DNA from: CAYTKU01 sp964550845
Lineage (GTDB): Bacteria > Patescibacteriota > Patescibacteriia > Magasanikbacterales > UBA922
Reading direction: 5' to 3'
DNA: 64,000 nucleotides
Assembly (NCBI GenBank): GCA_964550845.1
Contig: CAZKAD010000003.1
Coordinates: forward strand, 1 to 64,000
In this document: piece after piece, positions 41,411-48,485 of the stretch
Position numbering within the stretch: the stretch's first letter is position 1
Layout: each line of letters starts with the position of its first letter
Notes under the pieces: model-generated
The model's database searches: none
What the model saw: the letters and a program-made list of their open reading frames with translations, nothing else
Told to the model about the DNA's origin: nothing
Program-made: the position numbers and the translations under genes

Positions 41411-42625
41411 TTATTCTGCTTCAAAAAAGCTTTCAATATCATTGTAAATACGATTAATCAAGGATTCATCGGCAACTTTCTCTTGAATAGCTTTATTAAG
41501 ATTTTGTTTGAATTCTGGCAAACGCGATTTGTCAACTTTGCTAACCGCACTAATCATTTCGGGTATTTCCTCTTGCTTTATCTTAGGATCTAGAATAGAC
41601 ACAATTGTTAAAGCCAATGCAAAATGATCTGCTTTCACAGAAGGTGGAATGTGATAATTCAATGCATCTAACAATCCAGATGTTTTATCGACATTTCGAC
41701 ATTGAAGCAACGAAGAACTCTCTTTTGTAAAACAACTCTTTCCGAGATCTGACAGCGTGGCAACCGGTTTTCCATTTTTCTCGAAGACGAGAATGTTCTT
41801 TGGTGCAATTCTTCCATGAACAATACCGTACATATGGAGTACTTCAAGTTGGTTGTATATTTGGTCGTAAATATCTTCCACCCATTTTGATTTCAATTCT
41901 GAAGGCAGTTCAAACAACGGAATTCCAGGATTCCATTTGTAGACCAGATAGATTATGTTCGGACTAACCTTAAAATCAAGTAACGGAATAAATTCGTTTT
42001 CAAATTGAGAGCCGAGTTGGTTCGAAATTTCCCTTAACATTTCAAGTTCGTGAAGAGGGATAAACTTTCCCATTCCTCCCACAGTGTTTTTCATTGATTT
42101 AATGAAAACCTTTTCTTTAGTTGTATCGTCCTGGCCTTCGTATGCAATTGATTCTCCATTTGATGAGATTTGCCTTCCAATTGAAAAAGATTTGTTAGAA
42201 TCGGTAACAAATCCGATTCGACTTCGAGAAATTTCTCCAATACTTTTTGGAAGTTGAGGTGAAAATTCGGCGATTAATCTTTTCGAGTTACGAAGAGAAG
42301 GGAACTTTTCTCGTGATTTTGAACGGAGCTTTTCAGCGAGTAAGTAATCTGCATTTTCGGGTAAGATCCGAATTGGCGACGTTCTTTTTGGATGATCATT
42401 CAATTTTCTCTTTCCACTATAAGTTTTGATTGATGCTTTTCTCTTCGAGGAACTCTTCCTTTTCTTCGGACTTGGACTCTTCCTTTTCTTTGGACTCTTC
42501 CTTTTCTTTGGGCTTCGAGAAGATTTACGACTTTGTCGCTTTGATCGGGAAGATTTACGATTTCGTCTCTTTGATCGGGAAGATTTACGACTTTGTCGCT
42601 TTGATCGAGATTTTGATTTGGGCAT
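41411..42625 (-). CDS. Pseudokinase with SR/KR-rich N-terminal tail
   Basis: This is a 404-residue product. The first about 70 residues are basic SR/KR repeats (RSKRQSRKSSRSKRRNRKSS, then SPKKRKSPKKRK). Residues about 150-400 follow the kinase fold: Lys in EKVFIKSMK, VHGRIAPKNILVF in place of HRDLKPENILV, and SDLGKSC in place of DFG. The catalytic Asp and Lys of the HRD loop are both gone (Arg and Ala), so catalysis is unlikely. Pseudokinases usually act as scaffolds or allosteric partners. The tail matches those of proteins at 2-3 kb. Confidence 0.75.
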   Translation of the reverse strand: MPKSKSRSKRQSRKSSRSKRRNRKSSRSKRQSRKSSRSPKKRKSPKKRKSPSPKKRKSSSKRKASIKTYSGKRKLNDHPKRTSPIRILPENADYLLAEKLRSKSREKFPSLRNSKRLIAEFSPQLPKSIGEISRSRIGFVTDSNKSFSIGRQISSNGESIAYEGQDDTTKEKVFIKSMKNTVGGMGKFIPLHELEMLREISNQLGSQFENEFIPLLDFKVSPNIIYLVYKWNPGIPLFELPSELKSKWVEDIYDQIYNQLEVLHMYGIVHGRIAPKNILVFEKNGKPVATLSDLGKSCFTKESSSLLQCRNVDKTSGLLDALNYHIPPSVKADHFALALTIVSILDPKIKQEEIPEMISAVSKVDKSRLPEFKQNLNKAIQEKVADESLINRIYNDIESFFEAE

Positions 42626-42651
42626 ACCGAACTTCTTTCATTCAGGAAAAA

Positions 42652-43644
42652 TTAATCAAATATTTTTCGAGAAATTTCAACCAATTCGGCATCATGTTGA
42701 ATCATTTTGCTCAATTCTTCTCGAAAAGATACTTTTTGCGCAGCCTTGACCGGAAGATATTGAACAAACTTTTGCTTATAAGCAATTCGAATCCCTTGTT
42801 CAAGAAGTTGATGGTATAAAATACCTTGTTTAAAGGTCTTAAACTCTTCTTCATGTCCGGAAAGAATCAATTTGAATTTTAAATTTTGTTCTGGTTTGAG
42901 TAATTGAATTACATTATGATCAAGAGGTAAACTGGCATGAATAGTTTTCTTCCTTGGAGGATAAATGTTAACTGGAATTATTTCTTTAGTCTCAAGTCGA
43001 TATTCAGTGAGTAGACAATCTTGAGTCTCTCCAAATGAAACTTGCATTGAAGAACCAGTATAATGCAAATTGGGAAAAGGTGTTTGACGGTCGTGAATAT
43101 GACCAGAGATCATCAAAGGATACTTTTCATCCCAATCTTCAACATTTTCTGCGACAATAGCACCCATTTTCACTTTATTAAATAATTGATGTCCAAAGAA
43201 AAGATCAAAATTTTCAATCTTTTCACCAGAGACTTCAACTGCTTCTCGAAATCTCCCATCTGGCAGATATGGCATCATGCATATGTTATATTTTTTGTCT
43301 TGATGGAAAAGTTCAACTTTAGTTAGACGATCTACAATTTGATGATCTTTCTTCCATGTTAAATAAGGATGGAGATCTGAGAGAAATTGCGCATTGTTTA
43401 CATACTCATGATTGCCAACTAGAACATAAGTCGAAGAGTATTTTTCGCAAAGTTGTACATATTCGAGCATCTTATTCAGACAGAGAGTATGTAAAGTTTC
43501 ATGTGTATGAAGAGTGTCACCGAGGATAATAATCAATTGATATTTTGATTGACTCAAATGTTTCTCAAGTTGTGTAAGAAAGACATTAATTTCTGCAAGA
43601 TTACTCGGTTGAATATGAAGATCTCCAAGAGCCAAAATACTCAT
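42652..43644 (-). CDS. Mre11/SbcD-like metallophosphoesterase
   Basis: This is a 330-residue product. From the ATG at 43644 it begins MSILALGDLHIQ (Asp8, His10), then ILGDTLHTHE (Asp43), VGNHEYV (Asn78, His79) and later ISGHIHDRQ, the complete five-motif metal centre of calcineurin-like phosphoesterases. Length and order fit the Mre11/SbcD nuclease, though the capping domain is short. No Rad50/SbcC partner lies in the window. The role would be DNA-end processing in replication or repair. A longer frame into the upstream gene was rejected because of the AAAATTGA motif and the palindrome before 43644. Confidence 0.8.
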   Translation of the reverse strand: MSILALGDLHIQPSNLAEINVFLTQLEKHLSQSKYQLIIILGDTLHTHETLHTLCLNKMLEYVQLCEKYSSTYVLVGNHEYVNNAQFLSDLHPYLTWKKDHQIVDRLTKVELFHQDKKYNICMMPYLPDGRFREAVEVSGEKIENFDLFFGHQLFNKVKMGAIVAENVEDWDEKYPLMISGHIHDRQTPFPNLHYTGSSMQVSFGETQDCLLTEYRLETKEIIPVNIYPPRKKTIHASLPLDHNVIQLLKPEQNLKFKLILSGHEEEFKTFKQGILYHQLLEQGIRIAYKQKFVQYLPVKAAQKVSFREELSKMIQHDAELVEISRKIFD

Positions 43645-43648
43645 TTTA

Positions 43649-43664
43649 TTTCTCAATTGAGAAA
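43649..43664. promoter_or_regulatory. Perfect 16-bp palindrome before the Mre11-like gene
   Basis: TTTCTCAATTGAGAAA lies between the AAAATTGA motif and the ATG. Confidence 0.6.
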
Positions 43665-43672
43665 CAAAACGT

Positions 43673-43680
43673 TCAATTTT
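43673..43680 (-). promoter_or_regulatory. AAAATTGA motif overlapping a stop codon
   Basis: The minus-strand octamer contains the TGA stop codon of the gene upstream (reading Lys-Asn-stop) and lies 28 nt before the Mre11-like ATG. Confidence 0.65.
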
Positions 43681-43942
43681 TACGAAACGAATTGTACCAT
43701 TCGCGAAAGACATCTCGGACTTCGGTGTCACTAAGTTTTGCTAACTCCTCTTTTGAGATGTATTTGAGAAATACCTTCCGGAGATCTTCTTCGGATAAAT
43801 ATTCAAATCCGACAGTTCGATCACGCTTTTTTAATCTTTGATATCTTTGTTCAATCGCAAACAAGGCTTCTGTTTTTGTATTGAATGGAAGCGTGATTTC
43901 AGACAAAATTTCTGGACTTCCTTCATCCTCAAATGATGCCAT
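43673..43942 (-). CDS. Small unknown protein
   Basis: This is an 89-residue, charged and mostly helical product (FNTKTEALFAIEQRYQRLKK, LSEEDLRKVFLKYISKEELA). Two segments have the look of EF-hand-like or helix-loop-helix repeats but lack a calcium loop. Its stop codon is part of the next gene's AAAATTGA motif. No family was recognised. Confidence 0.55.
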   Translation of the reverse strand: MASFEDEGSPEILSEITLPFNTKTEALFAIEQRYQRLKKRDRTVGFEYLSEEDLRKVFLKYISKEELAKLSDTEVRDVFREWYNSFRKN

Positions 43943-43963
43943 TTTTCGAAATTTTCGAAGTAA

Positions 43964-44326
43964 TTACAATGGATGAATATAAACTTTTGAATCTGGGGAA
44001 AGTTTCGGAATTGCTTGAATCAATTGAACAGTTCCCTTTGAATTGGCGAGAGGAAAACAGAAAATAAATTCAGGTTTCTCAGATAACATTTGGTTGTTCC
44101 TTCGTGGACCAGCTGATGCTCCATATTTACTCCATTCAGGAAAATAGCGTTTAATCTCCCATTTATGTTCGACTGCAAATTCCTCTGCAAATGTATCAGC
44201 TCCTCGACATCCTCCTGAGAGGAGAGTTTTCGAGACATTCGGATGTTGTCGATCAAATTCGAGAAGAACATCCCAAATTACTTTCTTGTCTGCCCATTCA
44301 CGAGAGCCGGAAACACAAATTTTCAT
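43964..44326 (-). CDS. SLOG-superfamily protein (DUF2493/YspA-like)
   Basis: This is a 120-residue product. MKICVSGSREWADK, LLSGGCRGADTFAEEFA and WSKYGASAGPRRNNQML match the DUF2493 family, which has a Rossmann-like SLOG fold thought to bind nucleotide-derived ligands. Such proteins occur in phages and NCLDVs, sometimes with conflict or signalling roles. The full family length and all three motifs are present, so the protein is probably intact. Ligand and role are unknown. Confidence 0.8.
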   Translation of the reverse strand: MKICVSGSREWADKKVIWDVLLEFDRQHPNVSKTLLSGGCRGADTFAEEFAVEHKWEIKRYFPEWSKYGASAGPRRNNQMLSEKPEFIFCFPLANSKGTVQLIQAIPKLSPDSKVYIHPL

Positions 44327-44351
44327 GATTAATCGGTTCTTTATGACGTTT

Positions 44352-44384
44352 AATTTTTTGATATCAAGAATGATATCAAAAATT
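44352..44384. terminator. Hairpin downstream of the SWIB gene
   Basis: The arms around TTTTTGATATCA and TGATATCAAAAA with loop AGAA lie in the 152-bp gap between two minus-strand genes. Confidence 0.65.
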
Positions 44385-44478
44385 CAGTTTTTATTTGCAA
44401 GGATTAAAATGTACATTCAAGTTATTTTAAGACTAATATCAAGACTAAGACTAAGAAATTTATTCAATTATAAGATAT

Positions 44479-45306
44479 TTAGTTTGAAGCACTCGCAACA
44501 GTCTCGACAACAGCGGGAGCTGCAACCGAAGCACTTGCCGCTGGATCGGCAGGGGCACTCGAAGCAGGGGCACTCGAAGCACTCGCGGCGGCAGCAACAC
44601 TGGCAGGAGTAGCCTCAAACACGTTCGCCAAAGCCTGTTGGAGATTGCAATAGGTCAGACGATCACCAGCGGATCGTCGCAACAAAACGGCCAAGGTTTG
44701 ATCAAGAGTGAAAAACTTCTTTTCCTTTTGGTCCTTGAGACCATTCTCCTTGATGTACTTACAGAGGAGTTGAGAAATCTCAATACGAGACATCTTATCT
44801 CCATGAGGACGCTTGGCGAAGTCAGCCATTGCGTCAGTGACCAATTGCAACTTTCGGAAACCTCCATTGGGGTTAGAAGTAGGTCGTCGAGTCTTCTTTC
44901 GAGAGCTGGTCAACAATCGAGTGGTATCACTTTGAATCTTCTTGACACGAGAACCAATTTGACGCAATAGACGAGATCCAGTAGGAACCGTCGACTTCGG
45001 TTGTTGCTCCTTTCGCTCGGCAATTGCCTTCAATTCATCATCAACCAACTTGAGCACCTCAGCAAAAGCAGCACCCAAAGTGGCCTCAGTAATTTCACGT
45101 CTCTGACGAGTCTTCTTCTCCGGAACAGCAGGAGTGGCGGGGACGGGAACATAAGTAGGGACACCATTAACAATTTGAACTACATAGGTTTGTTGAGGGG
45201 GGACGGGAGCAGGAGCCGCAGCTACAGGAGCAGCCATCACAGGGACCGCAGCAACGGGAGCGGCCACGGCAACGGGAGCAGGAGTCATAGCAACTTGAGC
45301 AGACAT
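44479..45306 (-). CDS. SWIB/MDM2-domain protein with Ala/Pro-rich tails
   Basis: This is a 275-residue product from the ATG at 45306. The N-terminus is Ala/Pro/Val-rich. Residues about 140-235 match the SWIB/MDM2 fold: GFRKLQLVTDAMADFAKRP, then KMSRIEISQLLCKYIKENGL, KDQKEKKFFTLDQTLAVLL and a closing helix. SWIB domains occur in SWI/SNF chromatin factors and as short viral and chlamydial proteins. The C-terminus is Ala/Ser-rich (ASASSAPASSAPADPAAS). A role in viral chromatin or transcription is inferred. The promoter region is long and shared with a divergent gene. Confidence 0.8.
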   Translation of the reverse strand: MSAQVAMTPAPVAVAAPVAAVPVMAAPVAAAPAPVPPQQTYVVQIVNGVPTYVPVPATPAVPEKKTRQRREITEATLGAAFAEVLKLVDDELKAIAERKEQQPKSTVPTGSRLLRQIGSRVKKIQSDTTRLLTSSRKKTRRPTSNPNGGFRKLQLVTDAMADFAKRPHGDKMSRIEISQLLCKYIKENGLKDQKEKKFFTLDQTLAVLLRRSAGDRLTYCNLQQALANVFEATPASVAAAASASSAPASSAPADPAASASVAAPAVVETVASASN

Positions 45307-45639
45307 TTGAAGTTTTGAGTTTTGCAATTCGAGTGAAGAGCGAGGGTTTTATTTCTAATCCGTTACCTTTAGATCAATTTTTTTGTAGTTTTGTTATTAA
45401 AGTGATAACTGAGACTCTTTTTAATTTAACCGGTTCGAAAAGTTTAAAAAAGAGAAAAATAAACAACCCCGATTAAATCGCGGATAAATTAATGATTCAA
45501 AATCGCCTCAAGTGAGCAAATAAAAAATAAAAATTGATTATCTATTTTTTAATTTGAAGAGAAACCCTCCTTCTTAAAGATCCCAAGTATTTCAAACGCT
45601 AAAAACTTTCTCTAAATCGAAAACTTCATTACTTTCAAC
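45307..45639. promoter_or_regulatory. Divergent 333-bp intergenic region
   Basis: This is the longest gap in the window. It holds a minus-strand AAAATTGA at 45374-45381, 67 nt before the SWIB gene, and a plus-strand AAAATTGA at 45530-45537, 102 nt before the next gene. It is AT-rich, with atypically long leaders and a GGTTCGAAAAGTTTAAAAAAG stretch. No ORF or hairpin of note was seen. Confidence 0.6.
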
Positions 45640-46950
45640 ATGGCTACTCAACAACCTACATTTCAACCTCAACAACTTACATTCCAACCTCAACAATCCG
45701 ATAACTTTTCAATCGTTCCTTCAAATGCAACACCTTGGAACAAATACCCTCTCAACACCGCGTCCCAAGATCAAGTCTATCAATGTGGTCAAGAAAACGG
45801 AACATTTCTTGGTTATGATTTGAATCGTTTGACATTTACTGAACCAAAGCTCGAACCCGTGAAATCTGATGACGGAAAGGCAATGCCCGCTTATCGAATC
45901 CAAATTAAGGATCGACGTCCGGATGGAAAACTTCAGAATCTCGTCTTCCGTTTGAAAGAGGCTTATTGCTTCGGAGTCAATCCCTCGACTGATATGAAAG
46001 ATAAAAATCTGTTGACTGGTTATCAAATTGGCTATGCAATGTGGAGTCGTGATGGGGCGACTGAAGATGAAAAATATATTACTGATTTGATTGAATATTG
46101 GATTGTTGATCGTGTTCTTGATCATTTGATGAAAATCAAAGATACTGTTTTGCTTGGTGACAAAGATAAGAGAGATCTTCGTAATACAAAGGTTTTTTCT
46201 CGTGGTAAGGATAAGGCATCGGGAAAGATTAAGAAAGACGATCCTCCAATCTGGAATCCAAAGTTGTTTGTTACAAAGACCGGTAAACCCCCAGTACAAA
46301 CAATTTCAATTCGAACTAAATTTTATTGGAAAGATGTCATTGATGCCGATGGAGCTCCTGCGGAAGTTGATCCGATGGTCTTTCTGAAGAAAGGTTTTAA
46401 GGCAACTCCTTCAATTATTTTGGAAAGTATCTACATTTCAGCTAAAGGTGAAGTCTTTATTATGTCAAAGGTCCATGAAGTTGATTGCCAACCTGCTGGA
46501 GATTTCCTTCCTCGTTTGGGTAAGGTGAGCGAAAATGCAGTACCAGTTGATCAAGTTTTGTCTGATCCAAAGTATGCTGCTTATCTTACGGCAAAAAAGA
46601 GTCTATTGGCTATTATGCTTCCGCCAATCGGAGTGTCTACTTCAACAGAAAATCCTTTGCTCTCGACAACTCCTTTGACTACTGGAAATGTCGGTCCGGT
46701 TGGAAATGTTGCTCCAATTGGAAACACTGAGCCTCCAAAGACAGAATTTTCTGCTCCTCCACTGATGATGAATCTTCCACAAAATGTTCCTGGGATGCCT
46801 TCAGGCCCCCAAGTTCCAAGTATTCCGCAAGTTCCCGGTATGCCTTCAGTTCCTCAACTTCCTTCAGTTCCTTCTATGCCTCAACTCCCAGTTATGCCTC
46901 CAAAAGTAACTGCGCTCAATCCCTCAATGGTACCACCTCCTAATCGATAA
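45640..46950 (+). CDS. Possible single-stranded DNA-binding protein
   Basis: This is a 436-residue product. The N-terminus has Gln/Pro repeats (TFQPQQLTFQPQQ). The core, residues about 35-300, is beta-rich with aromatic residues (YRIQIKDRRPDGKLQNLVFRL, LLTGYQIGYAMW, TISIRTKFYWKDV, ILESIYISAKGEVFIMSKV). The C-terminal 130 residues are Pro-rich repeats (PQVPSIPQVPGMPS). This layout of an OB-like core and flexible tail resembles the I3-type ssDNA-binding proteins of NCLDVs, but I cannot confirm it by eye. Its long leader and clean codon pattern suggest abundant expression. Confidence 0.4.
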   Translation: MATQQPTFQPQQLTFQPQQSDNFSIVPSNATPWNKYPLNTASQDQVYQCGQENGTFLGYDLNRLTFTEPKLEPVKSDDGKAMPAYRIQIKDRRPDGKLQNLVFRLKEAYCFGVNPSTDMKDKNLLTGYQIGYAMWSRDGATEDEKYITDLIEYWIVDRVLDHLMKIKDTVLLGDKDKRDLRNTKVFSRGKDKASGKIKKDDPPIWNPKLFVTKTGKPPVQTISIRTKFYWKDVIDADGAPAEVDPMVFLKKGFKATPSIILESIYISAKGEVFIMSKVHEVDCQPAGDFLPRLGKVSENAVPVDQVLSDPKYAAYLTAKKSLLAIMLPPIGVSTSTENPLLSTTPLTTGNVGPVGNVAPIGNTEPPKTEFSAPPLMMNLPQNVPGMPSGPQVPSIPQVPGMPSVPQLPSVPSMPQLPVMPPKVTALNPSMVPPPNR

Positions 46951-46997
46951 AATGATAAAACGATAAAATGAAAGTAGATAAACGAAATAATTAAAAA

Positions 46998-47021
46998 TTC
47001 TTCACCTCTCAAGGTGAAGAA
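46998..47021. terminator. Hairpin between convergent genes
   Basis: The perfect 10-bp arms TTCTTCACCT and AGGTGAAGAA with loop CTCA lie between two convergent stop codons. Confidence 0.75.
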
Positions 47022-47030
47022 AAATTATTC

Positions 47031-48332
47031 TTATTCTTTTGGTAGAGAAAGATCGAAGTTTGGAAAAGATGCTCGAAAATCAAGCACTTTTGCACCAACA
47101 CTCATTGCATATTTTCTTCGTGAAAGATAATGCTTTTCAAGATTGGGTAAATTGTCTACCAAGTCGACAATAATAGGAGAAACATCTTCTCTACGGACAC
47201 ATCTTCCAAAATATTGTGCAAACATTTCTTCGACATCAGAAGCAAGGATTAACATATCCAATTTTGGATGATCAAAACCAACTCCACTCTTCGAGAAAGT
47301 AGTGACCAGAATTCTTGCATCACGATTGAAATCTGATTTCGATCCAGTCGTATAATCAACGCTCTCTTTACAGTGCAATAAATTGTAATACAAAGTTTCT
47401 GTTTGTTTAACTCTTTTACAAAGAACTAAGATATTTCTGTCTTTAAACAGGCGACATAACTGAATGATCCAAATATTTCTCTGATTATGATCGGCTTGAA
47501 AAGCTAGCACTGAATTCCAATCAGTTCTTCCTTGCATATTCATTTTCTTTGGAGGAATCAGTCTTGTTTCGAGTTTGTAGTAGATACATTCAACTTGAAG
47601 AGGTACAATAATTCGATCTTCACTAAAATGAAGATCAAGAATTTTATCCATTTCGTCACTTCGATCTGGTGTTGCAGTCAAACCAATACAAATTTTAGGG
47701 CAAAAATAAAAGAGAGCTCGACTCATCTTTTCGGAACAAATCGCATGTGCTTCATCAACAATCAGACAACCAATATTAGCAAATTCTGCTCTGTTTCTTT
47801 TCATTACATTAATTGGATTCATTAAGACAAAGTCCGCTGATGGATCAATTAGCGACTTACTATCAAGCAGCTGAACTTTTGCTTTCGGAAGAACCTTTTC
47901 AATAGTTTCCTTCCATTGATCAAATAAACTAATACGATGCATTAATACCATGGTTTGATATCCAAACAAAGAAGCGAGATAAATTGAAGTCAATGTTTTT
48001 CCTTTTCCTGTAGCCATAGATAAGAAAGCTGTTCTCACTTTCAACAATCGTTCAATTGCTTGTTTAGCAACTTTTTCCTGATATTCTCGAAGTTTTCCTT
48101 CAAACGGTAAAGATTTTTGTGTAAACGGAAAAGCTTCATTTGGATATTGTTTCAAATATTGACAGCCGAAATAAAAAGGAAGATAGACATTTTCACCATC
48201 AATTTCATATGCGTTCACTACAACGCCTTCAGTTTGAATAAATGGATTATCTTTACTTCTTACTTCAAGTTGTTGAGTTAAAGTTTCACGCTGTTGCTGT
48301 GTAAGTTTTTGAAGAGGAACAGCAATTGACAT
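47031..48332 (-). CDS. Superfamily 2 helicase (XPB/A18-like)
   Basis: This is a 433-residue product. Motif I is MATGKGKTLTS, motif II IVDEAHAIC, motif III GLTATPDRSDEMD, and motifs V and VI lie in LVTTFSKSGVGFD and YFGRCVRREDV. Lys/Gln-rich N-terminal residues precede FEGKLREYQEKVAKQAIERLL, the Q-like region. The compact form resembles DEAD/H helicases of the XPB and poxvirus A18 type, used in transcription or DNA repair. No extra nuclease domain was seen. Confidence 0.85.
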   Translation of the reverse strand: MSIAVPLQKLTQQQRETLTQQLEVRSKDNPFIQTEGVVVNAYEIDGENVYLPFYFGCQYLKQYPNEAFPFTQKSLPFEGKLREYQEKVAKQAIERLLKVRTAFLSMATGKGKTLTSIYLASLFGYQTMVLMHRISLFDQWKETIEKVLPKAKVQLLDSKSLIDPSADFVLMNPINVMKRNRAEFANIGCLIVDEAHAICSEKMSRALFYFCPKICIGLTATPDRSDEMDKILDLHFSEDRIIVPLQVECIYYKLETRLIPPKKMNMQGRTDWNSVLAFQADHNQRNIWIIQLCRLFKDRNILVLCKRVKQTETLYYNLLHCKESVDYTTGSKSDFNRDARILVTTFSKSGVGFDHPKLDMLILASDVEEMFAQYFGRCVRREDVSPIIVDLVDNLPNLEKHYLSRRKYAMSVGAKVLDFRASFPNFDLSLPKE

Positions 48333-48370
48333 TCAAAGGACTTTTGAGATTGGTTTTGAGATTGAGATTG

Positions 48371-48414
48371 ATTAAACGCCAGAGGGCTGGTTAAACGCCA
48401 GAGGGCTGGTTAAA
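48371..48414. repeat. Tandem palindromic elements, 19-bp period
   Basis: TTAAACGCCAGAGGGCTGG occurs twice in a row, with GCC/GGC cores. This is a divergent variant of the element, lying between divergent genes where no transcript should end. Confidence 0.7.
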
Positions 48415-48443
48415 GATTTCTTTCTTCTTCTAAAGACAAAGAG

Positions 48444-48451
48444 TCAATTTT
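48444..48451 (-). promoter_or_regulatory. AAAATTGA motif, helicase side
   Basis: An exact minus-strand octamer, 111 nt upstream of the helicase ATG, rather distant compared with other genes. Confidence 0.35.
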
Positions 48452-48485
48452 TTGGTACTTACTTTTACTTCCTTAACATCAACAA

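Noticed and set aside
45640..46950. Confident naming of this gene as an ssDNA-binding protein
   Set aside because: The beta-rich core and Pro-rich tail are compatible, but no diagnostic motif was seen, so only low confidence was given.
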